From DASVTR01 sp036387475 (GTDB lineage: Bacteria; Acidobacteriota; Blastocatellia; Pyrinomonadales; Pyrinomonadaceae), in NCBI GenBank assembly GCA_036387475.1, contig DASVTR010000020.1:124001-188000 (forward strand): a DNA stretch of 64,000 nt, in the 5' to 3' direction. Of the stretch, positions 34,574 to 43,691 are shown piece after piece (within the stretch, counting starts at the first letter, position 1; the number at the start of each line of letters is the position of its first letter). A model generated the notes under the pieces. The model did no database searches, was not told the origin of the DNA, and saw only the letters and a list, made by a program, of their open reading frames with translations. Both the position numbers and the translations under genes were made by a program.

Positions 34574-34920
34574 TAGCCCCTTGGTTTTCTCTAATTTTCG
34601 GCGCGAGGCCACGCGCGGGATTTCCCAAGCATCAGAGTGGAGGTCAACGACTAAAGACCCCGGCAGACAGCTTAACGGATTTGACAGACGCGACCTGAAA
34701 GCGGAGCAGCATCGTCGCCTTGCGTAACTACGATTGATGCAAAAGCGCCTCACGCGCGCTTGCCTGACTCCCGCGTTCACACAGAAAACCCCTGCTCTAA
34801 GATTCATCAACGAAAGTTTTCATCACATTGACAACCACGCGGCCATAGATGCCGTACAGAATTTTGAAGGTATAAAGAGCGTCCCCGTAAATTTATCGGG
34901 GCGCATTGAGAAGAACTGAA
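34574..34920 (+). promoter_or_regulatory. rho leader region
   Basis: A 347-bp gap without a convincing gene. A TATAAA box lies at 34871-34876. Just downstream, a GC-rich hairpin (GCGTCCCCG, loop TAAATTTAT, CGGGGCGC, 34879-34904) sits in the leader 16 bp before the rho start. rho genes are often autoregulated through their leaders; whether this one is cannot be told. Confidence 0.4.
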
Positions 34921-36348
34921 ATGTCACAACGCACACCACGCACACGCACTACTTCAAGCAACAGTTCCGGCTCGGACGGAAACGGCGAGAACGGAGCGGC
35001 GACCACAACCGCCACCGCCGAAGCTCCAGCACCGGAAAAAGTCACCACCAAAGAATCTGCGACGGCCAGAGAAACGGGAGGCAAGGGCGATGAAATGCTA
35101 AATATCGCCGACCTCAAGGAAATGTCCATCTCAAAGCTGACGCAGATCGCCAAGGGCATGGACGTTCCCGGCGCAACAGGGATGCGCAAGCAGGAATTGA
35201 TCTTCAAAGTCCTTGCCGCGCAAACCGAAAAAAGCGGGCTTATCTTCTCCGAGGGCGTCCTGGAAACCTTGCCCGACGGCTTTGGTTTCCTGCGCGCTCC
35301 TGAGTACAACTATCTGCCCGGCCCGGACGACATTTACGTCAGCCCGTCGCAGATTCGCAAATTCGATTTACGCACGGGCGATACCGTATCCGGGCAGATT
35401 CGTCCGCCCAAAGAGGGCGAGCGCTATTTCGCTCTGATTAAGGTCGAGGCCATTAACTTTGAGGCTCCCGGCGAAACGCGCGACAAGGTTTTCTTCGACA
35501 ATCTGACGCCGCTCTACCCTGACGAGCAACTGCGTATGGAGACGGCGAAGGAGAATCTTTCGGCCCGCGTCATAGACCTCGTCACGCCCATCGGTAAAGG
35601 CCAGCGCGGCCTTATCGTCGCGCCGCCCCGCACAGGCAAGACGATGCTCTTGCAAACCATCGCCAACTCCGTCACGGAGAATCACCCGGAAGTTACATTA
35701 ATCGTTCTCTTGATTGACGAGCGCCCGGAAGAGGTCACGGACATGCAGCGCTCTGTCAACGGCGAAGTCATCTCTTCGACGTTTGACGAGCCGCCGACGC
35801 GCCACGTGCAGGTCGCAGACATGGTGATCGAGAAGGCCAAGCGCCTCGTCGAGCACAAGCGCGATGTCGTCATCCTGCTCGACTCGATTACACGTCTCGC
35901 CCGCGCGCACAACGCGGTCGTGCCGCCTTCGGGCAAGATTCTCTCCGGCGGTATTGATTCCAATGCCCTCCAACGTCCGAAGCGTTTCTTCGGCGCGGCG
36001 CGCAATATCGAAGAGGGCGGAAGCTTGACGATTATCGCCACAGCCCTGATCGACACAGGCTCACGCATGGACGACGTGATCTTCGAAGAGTTCAAGGGCA
36101 CTGGCAATTGCGAAATCCATCTTGACCGGCGCTTGAGCGATAAGCGCCTGTTCCCGGCCATCGACCTTCAGCGTTCAGGCACACGCAAAGAGGAACTCCT
36201 GCTCAGCAAGGAAGACCTCAATCGTATCTGGGTGATGCGCCGCGTGCTCAATCCGCTCTCGCCCGTAGAGCAGATGGAAGTCGTCCTTGAGCGCTTGGAG
36301 AAATCCAAATCCAACGCCGAATTCCTGGCCTCGATGCAAAGCTCATAA
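34921..36348 (+). CDS. rho: Transcription termination factor Rho
   Basis: A 475-residue hexameric RNA helicase. Residues 1-55 are a Thr/Ser/Glu/Ala-rich low-complexity extension. The Rho N-terminal helix bundle (LNIADLKEMSISKLTQIAKG) and the cold-shock RNA-binding domain (ETLPDGFGFLRAPEYNYLPG) follow. Walker A is APPRTGKT at 234-241; VILLDSITRLARAHN is Walker B and the Q/R loops region. The ATG at 34921 was chosen over an in-frame TTG at 34906. The N-terminal insertion is common in Acidobacteria and Actinobacteria and may drive phase separation or extra RNA contact. Confidence 0.96.
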   Translation: MSQRTPRTRTTSSNSSGSDGNGENGAATTTATAEAPAPEKVTTKESATARETGGKGDEMLNIADLKEMSISKLTQIAKGMDVPGATGMRKQELIFKVLAAQTEKSGLIFSEGVLETLPDGFGFLRAPEYNYLPGPDDIYVSPSQIRKFDLRTGDTVSGQIRPPKEGERYFALIKVEAINFEAPGETRDKVFFDNLTPLYPDEQLRMETAKENLSARVIDLVTPIGKGQRGLIVAPPRTGKTMLLQTIANSVTENHPEVTLIVLLIDERPEEVTDMQRSVNGEVISSTFDEPPTRHVQVADMVIEKAKRLVEHKRDVVILLDSITRLARAHNAVVPPSGKILSGGIDSNALQRPKRFFGAARNIEEGGSLTIIATALIDTGSRMDDVIFEEFKGTGNCEIHLDRRLSDKRLFPAIDLQRSGTRKEELLLSKEDLNRIWVMRRVLNPLSPVEQMEVVLERLEKSKSNAEFLASMQSS

Positions 36349-36350
36349 AG

Positions 36351-36430
36351 TAGTGGTCAGTGGTTGGTGGTCAGTGTTCAGTAAAGGCAAGTTGCTTTGA
36401 CTGACCACCGACCACTGACCACTAATCACT
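36351..36430. repeat. Heptad-repeat hairpin (GGTCAGT type) after rho
   Basis: The arms 36351-36386 and 36395-36430 are made of 7-bp words GGTCAGT/GGTTGGT and CTGACCA/CCGACCA. About 24 bp pair with one mismatch around a short loop. It starts 3 bp after the rho stop. The remaining gap to glgA (36431-36528) shows nothing else. Confidence 0.83.
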
Positions 36431-36528
36431 CGTCTTGACAAAGAAGACTTCGCTTCGCATAGTATCCGAACGCTCTTGCAGTTTAATCACTAGCGACGGA
36501 CACCCGACGGGGTGCAGTGTAAAGAGTT

Positions 36529-37953
36529 TTGCGTATTGCAATTCTTTCGTCTGAAGCTGTGCCCTTCGCCAAGACCGGCGGACTGGCGGACGTGGCGGGC
36601 GCGTTGCCGAAGGCACTGGTGGCGGCGGGCGCTGACGTACTGCTAGCGCTCCCGCTCTTTGAGCAGATTGACCGGCGGCTGCTGAAAAAGCAGGCCATTG
36701 ATAATCTGTCGGTCGAGTGGCGCGGGCGCGATTATCGTGCGTCTGTCTGGTATTCGGATGCGCCGGGAGCGCCGTCGTTTTTGATTGACGCGCCGGAGTA
36801 TTTTGGGCGTCCTTCGATCTACGGCTTTCGCGACGACCATGAGCGCTTCGCCTTTTTCTGTCGCGCGGCACTGGCTTTGATGAAGCGTTTGGGCCAGCCG
36901 CCCGATGTCGTTCACGTCAACGATTGGCCCGGCGGCTTTGCAGCCGTCGAACTGCGAGCGCGCCGCTCTTACGATTCATATTACGCGCAAACGCGGACGC
37001 TCTTTTCCATACACAATCTTGCTTATCAGGGCGCGTTCGACGGGGGCGAACTTTACAAACTCGGATTCGACTGGCCGGAGCAGCGCGAGATGTTCATGGC
37101 AAGCGGCGCGGCCTCGGCTTTAAAAGCCGGATTGCTTGCCTCAGACGCGCTCTCGACCGTCAGCCAGCGCTACGCTCTTGAGATTCAGACACCGGAGCAC
37201 GGTCATGGCCTTGAATGGATTCTGCGTGCGCGGCGAGACCGGCTCGTAGGGATTACAAACGGCGTCGACTATGAAGTCTGGAATCCAGCGACGGACGAGC
37301 ATCTTCCGGCGCACTACAGCGCGGATAACTTGGAAGGCAAACGCTATTGCAAGCTCGCGCTGCTGAGCCGTTTGGGGCTGCCTGCGGATTTAGACCGCCC
37401 CGTAATTGCGACCATCTCGCGCCTGACGCCGCAGAAAGGCTTCGACTTGATACGCGAAGCGGCGGGTGCAATCCTTGAAACGGGCGCATATTTTGTCGCG
37501 CTCGGCTCAGGCGCGCAGGAGTACGAAGACTTTCTGCAACTGATGCGCGACCACTCGCCCCGGCAGGTCGGCATCTACAAAGGCTTCAACGAGCCGCTGG
37601 CGCACCAGATAGAAGCAGGCGCGGACATCTTTCTCATGCCGTCGCAATATGAGCCGTGCGGACTGAACCAGATGTACTCGACGCGCTACGGCACTGTTCC
37701 GGTGGTGCGTGCGACAGGCGGCCTTGACGACACGGTGCAGGATTTCGACCGTCTGGCCGGAACGGGCAACGGCTTTAAGTTTGGGCCGTACACAGCCCAG
37801 GCTATGCTTGAAAAAATTCACGAAGCGCTTTACTGTTATGCTGAACCTGAGACATGGACGCGGATTCAGCAGAACGGCATGCGCGTGGACAATTCATGGC
37901 AAGCCGCCGCCTTGAAGTATCTGAATCTTTACCGGGCCGTGACCAGAATGTAA
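36529..37953 (+). CDS. glgA: Glycogen synthase
   Basis: A 474-residue GT5 enzyme that extends alpha-1,4-glucan from ADP-glucose. The N-terminal ADP-glucose motif KTGGLADV starts at Lys15. VVHVNDWPGG, LFSIHNLAYQG and NGVDYEVWNP follow, and the C-terminal catalytic region has SRLTPQKGFDL, PSQYEPCGLNQMYS and RATGGLDDTV with the essential glutamate. The start is a TTG after AAAGAG; the next ATG is far inside the domain, so TTG is forced. No other glg genes are nearby. Confidence 0.94.
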   Translation: MRIAILSSEAVPFAKTGGLADVAGALPKALVAAGADVLLALPLFEQIDRRLLKKQAIDNLSVEWRGRDYRASVWYSDAPGAPSFLIDAPEYFGRPSIYGFRDDHERFAFFCRAALALMKRLGQPPDVVHVNDWPGGFAAVELRARRSYDSYYAQTRTLFSIHNLAYQGAFDGGELYKLGFDWPEQREMFMASGAASALKAGLLASDALSTVSQRYALEIQTPEHGHGLEWILRARRDRLVGITNGVDYEVWNPATDEHLPAHYSADNLEGKRYCKLALLSRLGLPADLDRPVIATISRLTPQKGFDLIREAAGAILETGAYFVALGSGAQEYEDFLQLMRDHSPRQVGIYKGFNEPLAHQIEAGADIFLMPSQYEPCGLNQMYSTRYGTVPVVRATGGLDDTVQDFDRLAGTGNGFKFGPYTAQAMLEKIHEALYCYAEPETWTRIQQNGMRVDNSWQAAALKYLNLYRAVTRM

Positions 37954-38089
37954 GAGCGCCGTTAGATGCTGGCTAACGCTTGATGCTGGCATCTGGCAAC
38001 AACATCTATTTTTAAAGGACGCGCCGAGAGTTAAGCTCAGGCTCGCTTGCTGGCCGTCACAAGGTGAAAGAAATAAGGAGAGTACAATA

Positions 38090-38431
38090 ATGAGTGAAAA
38101 CGTGATTGAAGTAAGCGACAGCAGTTTTGAGAAGGACGTTCTACAGTCGGACACGCCCGTGCTCGTAGACTTCTGGGCGGCATGGTGCGCGCCCTGCCGT
38201 ATGCTCGCGCCGACGGTCGAGGCTGTGGCCGAGAAATACTCCGGCACTGCGCGCGTCGTCAAGCTCAACGTCGACGAGAACCCTTCTATCTCGCAGCGCT
38301 ACGGCATCAAGGGCATCCCGACGCTGATTCTCTTCAAAGGCGGGAAGGAAGAAGAGCGCGTCGTCGGCGCGACGAGCAAGGAAGCGATCTCGCGTATGCT
38401 CGATAAACACGTCAGTGCCGCCACCGCTTAA
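38090..38431 (+). CDS. trxA: Thioredoxin
   Basis: A 113-residue cytoplasmic thioredoxin. The redox motif is WCAPC (Cys33, Cys36), Ala in place of the Gly of classical WCGPC. The cis-proline loop GIPTLILF and the terminal helix are normal. ATAAGGAGAGTACAATA gives a strong Shine-Dalgarno sequence before the ATG. The 136-bp gap upstream contains GATGCTGGC twice (about 37963 and 37982), possibly a remnant of another heptad-type element. Confidence 0.95.
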   Translation: MSENVIEVSDSSFEKDVLQSDTPVLVDFWAAWCAPCRMLAPTVEAVAEKYSGTARVVKLNVDENPSISQRYGIKGIPTLILFKGGKEEERVVGATSKEAISRMLDKHVSAATA

Positions 38432-38596
38432 AAAATTCCGAACGATACCGGATGGCGCGGTCGGACATTGTACTTCCGCGCCTTCGTCTGTTTAATGAAA
38501 AGCAAGAGAAGTTCCGTTGGGCTACGTAGTCATCTCCTGTAGCTGTTAGCGCCTGCTGCTCTCAAGGCACGCGCGGGCGAGAGCGGAAGCTACCCT

Positions 38597-39004
38597 ATGA
38601 AACCAACGCAGAGTCGCGCCGTCACGCGCCGCAAGCGCACGTTTGAAGAAAGGCTCGCTGAGCGTCTGCGCTCGCGCACGGTCGAAGACGCACGGCTGCG
38701 CGCACGGCAGGCGCAGGGTAAGCTGCGTCGCTTCGTCAGCGCCAACTTTCGCAAGCAGGAAGCCATCGAGGCGCTCGCCCTGCGGCGCGGCGACTGCAAT
38801 CGCTGCGGCGCGTGCTGCGAGCTTCTCTTCAAGTGTCCATTCCTTAAGAAGCAGGATGATGGGACTTCCCTGTGCGGCATCTACGAAGATCGCCCCAACC
38901 AGTGCCGCTTCTTTCCCATCACACAGCGCGACATCGAAGAAGTGCGCGGAACCTGTAGCTTCTACTTTATCGAGAAGCCGGTCAATTTAGAGAAAGCAAG
39001 CTAA
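38597..39004 (+). CDS. YkgJ-family cysteine cluster protein
   Basis: A 135-residue protein with an Arg/Lys-rich helical N-terminus (residues 1-60) and a cysteine cluster C-terminus: CNRCGACCELLFKCPFL, LCGIYEDRPNQCRFFP and GTCSFYF. The eight conserved cysteines are those of the YkgJ family (zinc or iron-sulphur binding, UPF0153), whose role is not settled. A heptad hairpin begins at its stop and runs to the purA start. Confidence 0.87.
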   Translation: MKPTQSRAVTRRKRTFEERLAERLRSRTVEDARLRARQAQGKLRRFVSANFRKQEAIEALALRRGDCNRCGACCELLFKCPFLKKQDDGTSLCGIYEDRPNQCRFFPITQRDIEEVRGTCSFYFIEKPVNLEKAS

Positions 39005-39005
39005 A

Positions 39006-39083
39006 CAGTTTTCAGTTTTCGGTTTTCAGTTTTAAGCCGCTGGCTGCTGACTGAAAACTGAAAACCGAAAACTGAAAACTGAC
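39006..39083. repeat. Heptad-repeat hairpin (TTTTCAG type) before purA
   Basis: The left arm begins at 39006 with the words CAGTTTT, CAGTTTT, CGGTTTT, CAGTTTT; the right arm ends at 39083 with their exact complements, giving a 28-bp perfect stem with a loop of about 12-15 bp. It is the cleanest member of the family. It starts 2 bp after the YkgJ stop and ends 2 bp before the purA ATG, so it replaces the normal ribosome-binding region. Confidence 0.88.
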
Positions 39084-39085
39084 TT

Positions 39086-40399
39086 ATGATTATCGTCATC
39101 ATCGGCGCGCAATGGGGAGACGAAGGTAAAGGCAAGGTCGTTGACCTGCTGGCCGAACGTTTCGACGTGGTAGCGCGCTATCAGGGAGGGCACAACGCAG
39201 GTCACTCTGTTTACGTCGGCGACCGCTCGTTTGTGCTACGGCTGCTGCCTTCCGGCATAGTGCATGAGGGCAAGGTATGCGTGCTCGGCAACGGGATGGT
39301 CATTGACCCGAAGGCTTTCTTCGAGGAAGCAGACCAACTGGCTGCGCAGGGCGTGGCGGTCACGCCCGAACGCGTCCGCGTCAGTTCGCGCGCGCACCTG
39401 ATTCTGCCCTACCATCGCGCGCTCGATCACACGAGCGAAGAGAGGCTCGGCAATGAGCGTGTGGGCACGACCCTGCGCGGCATTGGCCCGGCGTATGAAG
39501 ACAAGGCCGGGCGGCGCGGCATACGCGTCGCCGATGCGCTCGACCCGGAAGTCCTGCGCTCGCGCATTGAGCGCAATCTCGAAGACGCCAACCGCATCAT
39601 CCTCGCCTACGGAGGCACTGCTTTAGACGCCCAACAGATTTTCGACGAAACGTCTCTTTACGCAGAGCGCCTCGCGCCCTTCATCACCGACACGACTTAC
39701 TTTCTGAACAAAGCTGCGCGCGATGGGCGCACCATTCTGATCGAAGGCGCGCAAGCCACCCTGCTTGACGTAGACCACGGGACATACCCCTTCGTCACTT
39801 CATCAAGCACGACCGCCGGTGGCGCAAGCATCGGCACTGGCCTCGCTCCACACCGCATCACGGGCGTGCTCGGCATCGTCCGCACCTATACAACGCGCGT
39901 CGGTGAAGGCCCGTTTCCCACGGAGATGCTCGAATCCGAAGCCGAGATGGGCCAACTTATCCGCGAGCGCGGGCGCGAGTATGGCGCTGTCACTGGACGC
40001 CCACGCCGATGCGGCTGGTTCGACGCCTTTGCCACACGCTACGCCGCGATGATTAGCGGCTTCACCTCCGTCGCCCTGACCAAGCTCGACGTGCTCGACG
40101 CGCTCGATGAAATCAAAGTCTGCACAGGCTATCGCCTGAATGGCCGCGACCTCGAATCCTTCCCCGCCGTCTCGCAGGAGTTGCGTCGCATCGAACCCGT
40201 CTACGCCACACTTCCCGGCTGGAACACCTCCACCGAAGGCATCACCCAAATGGAAGACCTGCCACCGAAGGCACGCGCCTACGTTGAATTTCTCTCGCGC
40301 GAGATTGGCGTCGAAATCGGCCTCGTCTCTACCGGCCCCGAACGCGGGCAGACCATCATCGTCAAAGATTCTGCCCTCGGCAAATGGATTCAGCACTAA
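39086..40399 (+). CDS. purA: Adenylosuccinate synthetase
   Basis: A 437-residue enzyme that joins IMP and aspartate with GTP in AMP synthesis. The N-terminal GTP loop is GDEGKGK at 11-17 with catalytic Asp12; GGHNAGHSV carries the catalytic His; TTLRGIGPAYEDKAGRRG binds IMP; the GTP/Asp-binding end has FVTSSSTTAGGAS. Full length. No Shine-Dalgarno sequence is visible because the stem of a heptad hairpin occupies the bases before the ATG. tRNA-Lys follows 88 bp downstream. Confidence 0.96.
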   Translation: MIIVIIGAQWGDEGKGKVVDLLAERFDVVARYQGGHNAGHSVYVGDRSFVLRLLPSGIVHEGKVCVLGNGMVIDPKAFFEEADQLAAQGVAVTPERVRVSSRAHLILPYHRALDHTSEERLGNERVGTTLRGIGPAYEDKAGRRGIRVADALDPEVLRSRIERNLEDANRIILAYGGTALDAQQIFDETSLYAERLAPFITDTTYFLNKAARDGRTILIEGAQATLLDVDHGTYPFVTSSSTTAGGASIGTGLAPHRITGVLGIVRTYTTRVGEGPFPTEMLESEAEMGQLIRERGREYGAVTGRPRRCGWFDAFATRYAAMISGFTSVALTKLDVLDALDEIKVCTGYRLNGRDLESFPAVSQELRRIEPVYATLPGWNTSTEGITQMEDLPPKARAYVEFLSREIGVEIGLVSTGPERGQTIIVKDSALGKWIQH

Positions 40400-40487
40400 C
40401 GAGCACACCCATTTCCCCTCACGCTTGATTGGCCGCACTATCCTATGTAGAATGCCTTCAAGGCTATTCAAATAGCACGACGTACGC

Positions 40488-40560
<73 letters not shown>

Positions 40561-40578
40561 TCCCGGCCTTATCAATCA

Positions 40579-40615
40579 TTTAGGGGCGACCATGATGGTC
40601 GCTCCTAAACGCTTT
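40579..40615 (+). terminator. Terminator after tRNA-Lys
   Basis: A near-perfect palindrome TTTAGGGGCGACCA / TGGTCGCTCCTAAA with a two-base loop (40579-40609), followed by CGCTTTT. It ends the tRNA transcript. Confidence 0.75.
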
Positions 40616-40715
40616 TGGTAGACAACTGGCAGACTTCTTCTTGAATTTGCTAATTTTTGAATTCTCGGAAGAGAATGTCTAATTAATTCAAGTTATTAGT
40701 TAGCGTATTGCCGCC

Positions 40716-40952
40716 TCAGATGGTCTTTCGTCCATAGATAGAGTCAGGCCGGATGCGGTAGATGACGACATTGCTCAAGCGATGCCACGCGCCGATATCC
40801 GTCTTGTTAAGAGCCGGCGTGAGGGTTGGGTTACTCCCGGTGATAAATTGCATGGCGCGCTCCGTTTCATCCGGCTTTGTAATCTTGCGCGCCGCGCCAA
40901 TGACCATCACGCTCTGCCAGTTGGATACATCGTTGACCGCCCTAGTTCTTCC
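40716..40952 (-). pseudogene. 5'-truncated pyridoxamine-phosphate-oxidase-like gene
   Basis: A reading frame on the minus strand encodes AVNDVSNWQSVMVIGAARKI, a PDETERAMQF helix and the end NVVIYRIRPDSIYGRKTI. This matches the C-terminal half of FMN-binding split-barrel (pyridoxamine 5'-phosphate oxidase family) proteins, but a TAG at about 40953 cuts the frame and the N-terminal half is missing, replaced by the ppdK 3' end. An internal GTG or ATG could start a 64-residue peptide, but a whole domain cannot form. Probably a relic. The rest of 40616-40982 shows nothing. Confidence 0.6.
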
Positions 40953-40982
40953 CTATCTTTTACCGCCCGACTTTTCTCAAGT

Positions 40983-43691
40983 TTATTTAGTCGCAGCCAT
41001 TGCTTCTCCATTTTCGGCGAGCGCGGCCTGCGCGGCGGCGAGTCGCGCGACCGGCACACGAAACGGCGAGCAACTGATGTAATCAAGCCCTATCTCATGA
41101 CAGAAGGCGATGGAACGAGGCTCGCCGCCATGCTCGCCGCAGATGCCGACCTTGAGCTTCGGCTTCACGCTCCGTCCGAGCCGCGTTCCGGTCTTGACCA
41201 ATTCTCCGACTCCTTCGCGGTCTAATACCTGAAAGGGATCGTCCGGCAGAATTTTGTCTTCCACATACTTTGAGAGGAAACGCCCCGAATCGTCACGGCT
41301 CAAACCGAAAGTGGTTTGCGTCAGGTCGTTCGTCCCGAAGGAGAAGAAGTCCGCATGAGCCGCTATCTTATCGGCGGTCAAAGCGGCTCGCGGCAACTCG
41401 ATCATCGTGCCGACTGTATAGTCAATCCTCATCCCGTGCTCGTCCATCGCCTGCCGCGCGACTTCATGTATCAGCTTCGCTTGATGATGAAGCTCCTCGG
41501 CGGTTGAAACCAGCGGCACCATGATTTCGGGGCTGACCTCGCTGCCTTCGCCTTTCACCTGACAGGCCGCCTCGAAGATGGCGCGCACCTGCATCCGCGT
41601 CACTTCGGGATAAACCAGTCCGAGACGACAGCCGCGATGTCCGAGCATCGGATTGCTTTCATGCATCCTCTCGACCTGATGCAGCAGTCGCCGCTTCTCG
41701 TCTATCTGGTCGAGAAGCCTGTCCATGTCGCGAATGGCTGTAGCGCGCTGCAAAGCCATCTTTAACTCTGAAAGCTCCTCCATCAATTCCTGTATGTTTG
41801 GAAGAAACTCGTGGAGCGGCGGGTCGAGCAGGCGGATAGTGACGGGCAAGCCCTGCATGGCCTGAAAGATTCCGGTGAAATCCCTGCGCTGCAAGGGAAG
41901 CAGTTTTTCCAGCGCTTTTTCACGCGCGCCGATTCCGTCCGCCAGAATCATCTCGCGCATCGCGGCGAGACGGCCCTCGCCAAAGAACATGTGCTCGGTG
42001 CGACACAATCCGATGCCTTCCGCGCCGAAGTCGCGTGCGACCTGCGAGTCCTGCGGCGTGTCTGCGTTGGCCCGCACGCGTAGGCGACGGAAATCATCGG
42101 CCCAACTCATCAATTCCTTGAAGTCATCGCCGAGTGTAGGCTGAACAGTCGGCACTTGCCCTAAAAAGACACGTCCTGTTGAGCCATCAACCGTAATCCA
42201 CTCGCCTTTGGGAACGACCGTGCCATCAACGCTGAATTGCTGCTGGCCGTAATCAACATTCAACATGCTCGCGCCAGACACGCATGATTTTCCCATCCCA
42301 CGCGCGACGACTGCCGCATGAGAAGTCATCCCTCCGCGCGCCGTCACAATCGCTTGAGCTGCGACCATGCCGTGAAAATCGTCGGGGCTGGTCTCCTGCC
42401 TGACGAGAATCACTTTTGCGCCGTCGCGCGCCATCTCTTCGGCTTCGTCAGGGTCAAAGACAACACGACCCTGCGCTGCTCCTGGACTCGCGGGCAATCC
42501 GGTTGCCAGCACTGTCGTCTCTGCTTTGGGGTCAACCGTCGGATGCAGGAGTTGGTCTAACTGCTCCGGCGTGACGCGGCGCACGGCGGTCGCCTTGTCA
42601 ATCAATTCTTCGTGAACCATATCAACGGCCACGCGCACGGCTGCCGCGCCCGTGCGTTTACCTGTGCGTGTCTGGAGCATCCAGAGCTTGCCCCGCTCAA
42701 TGGTGAACTCCACGTCCTGCATGTCTCGGTAATGACGCTCAAGCAATCCTGTAATCGAAGCAAACTGGTCGTAGACTTCCGGCAGTTCCTCGCGCAGTTG
42801 ACTAATGGGGTTCGGCGTGCGGATGCCCGCCACGACATCCTCGCCCTGCGCATTCAAAAGATATTCACCGTAAAGCACCTTCTCGCCCGTCGAAGGGTTG
42901 CGCGTAAATGCTACGCCGGTTCCGCTCCGTGCGCCCATGTTACCGAAGACCATGACCTGAATGTTGACGGCAGTGCCTAAGGTGTCTGGAATACGATTGA
43001 TGCGGCGATAGTCTATGGCGCGGCGTCCCATCCAGGAATTGAAGACCGCTGCGATGGCTACGCGCAATTGTTCGTAAGGGTCTTCGGGAATAGCGTGGCC
43101 GCTCTGCTCGGCGGTGATGATCTGTTTTTCGGCGGCGATGATCTCGCGCAGTTGTTCTGGGTGAAGGTCTGTATCTCGCCCTCCCGTCGTCTGCGCCTTG
43201 AAGCGATCCATGACGCGCTCAAACTTTTCATGCGCGACGCCAATCACGATTTCGCCGAAAAGCGAGGCGAAGCGACGGTAAGCATCCAGCGCGAAGCGCA
43301 AGTCATTTGTCTGAGCAGCTAATCCCTGTACGGTCTCGTCGTTGAGTCCGAGGTTGAGCACGGTGTCCATCATGCCGGGCATGGAAAAGGCCGCGCCGGA
43401 ACGAACTGAAACGAGAAGAGGATTATCCGCGTGGCCGAAACCTTTTCCGGTCTTCTCTTCGAGTTTCCGCAAGCCCTCTACCACCTGCTCCCACATCCCT
43501 GCGGGAAACTGTTTATTATTCGCATAAAAGGCATTGCAGGCTTCGGTCGTGACGACGAAGCCGGGAGGCACGGGCAAGCCCGCGCGCGTCATCTCGGCCA
43601 GGCCCGCGCCCTTACCGCCGAGCAGTTCTTTGGCGTCGCCGCTCCCCTCTTCAAAGAGGTAAACCCATTTTTGATTACTGTTCTCGTTCAT
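40983..43691 (-). CDS. ppdK: Pyruvate, phosphate dikinase
   Basis: A 902-residue enzyme interconverting pyruvate, ATP and Pi with PEP, AMP and PPi. The N-terminal ATP-grasp part begins with GGKGAGLAEMTRAGLPVPPG. The phosphocarrier histidine is His458 in GGMTSHAAVVARGMGK. The PEP/pyruvate barrel contains GIGLCRTEHMFF, MVPLV and GTNDLTQTTFGLSRDD, ending in GICGEHGGEP with the catalytic cysteine. Full length. AAAGGATTATTCA precedes the ATG. It suggests gluconeogenesis or reversible glycolysis. It lies inside the tRNA-Lys-flanked segment. Confidence 0.96.
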   Translation of the reverse strand: MNENSNQKWVYLFEEGSGDAKELLGGKGAGLAEMTRAGLPVPPGFVVTTEACNAFYANNKQFPAGMWEQVVEGLRKLEEKTGKGFGHADNPLLVSVRSGAAFSMPGMMDTVLNLGLNDETVQGLAAQTNDLRFALDAYRRFASLFGEIVIGVAHEKFERVMDRFKAQTTGGRDTDLHPEQLREIIAAEKQIITAEQSGHAIPEDPYEQLRVAIAAVFNSWMGRRAIDYRRINRIPDTLGTAVNIQVMVFGNMGARSGTGVAFTRNPSTGEKVLYGEYLLNAQGEDVVAGIRTPNPISQLREELPEVYDQFASITGLLERHYRDMQDVEFTIERGKLWMLQTRTGKRTGAAAVRVAVDMVHEELIDKATAVRRVTPEQLDQLLHPTVDPKAETTVLATGLPASPGAAQGRVVFDPDEAEEMARDGAKVILVRQETSPDDFHGMVAAQAIVTARGGMTSHAAVVARGMGKSCVSGASMLNVDYGQQQFSVDGTVVPKGEWITVDGSTGRVFLGQVPTVQPTLGDDFKELMSWADDFRRLRVRANADTPQDSQVARDFGAEGIGLCRTEHMFFGEGRLAAMREMILADGIGAREKALEKLLPLQRRDFTGIFQAMQGLPVTIRLLDPPLHEFLPNIQELMEELSELKMALQRATAIRDMDRLLDQIDEKRRLLHQVERMHESNPMLGHRGCRLGLVYPEVTRMQVRAIFEAACQVKGEGSEVSPEIMVPLVSTAEELHHQAKLIHEVARQAMDEHGMRIDYTVGTMIELPRAALTADKIAAHADFFSFGTNDLTQTTFGLSRDDSGRFLSKYVEDKILPDDPFQVLDREGVGELVKTGTRLGRSVKPKLKVGICGEHGGEPRSIAFCHEIGLDYISCSPFRVPVARLAAAQAALAENGEAMAATK

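Noticed and set aside
34734..34919. Small frame before rho
   Set aside because: No ribosome site and it runs through the rho leader hairpin; composition is not coding-like.
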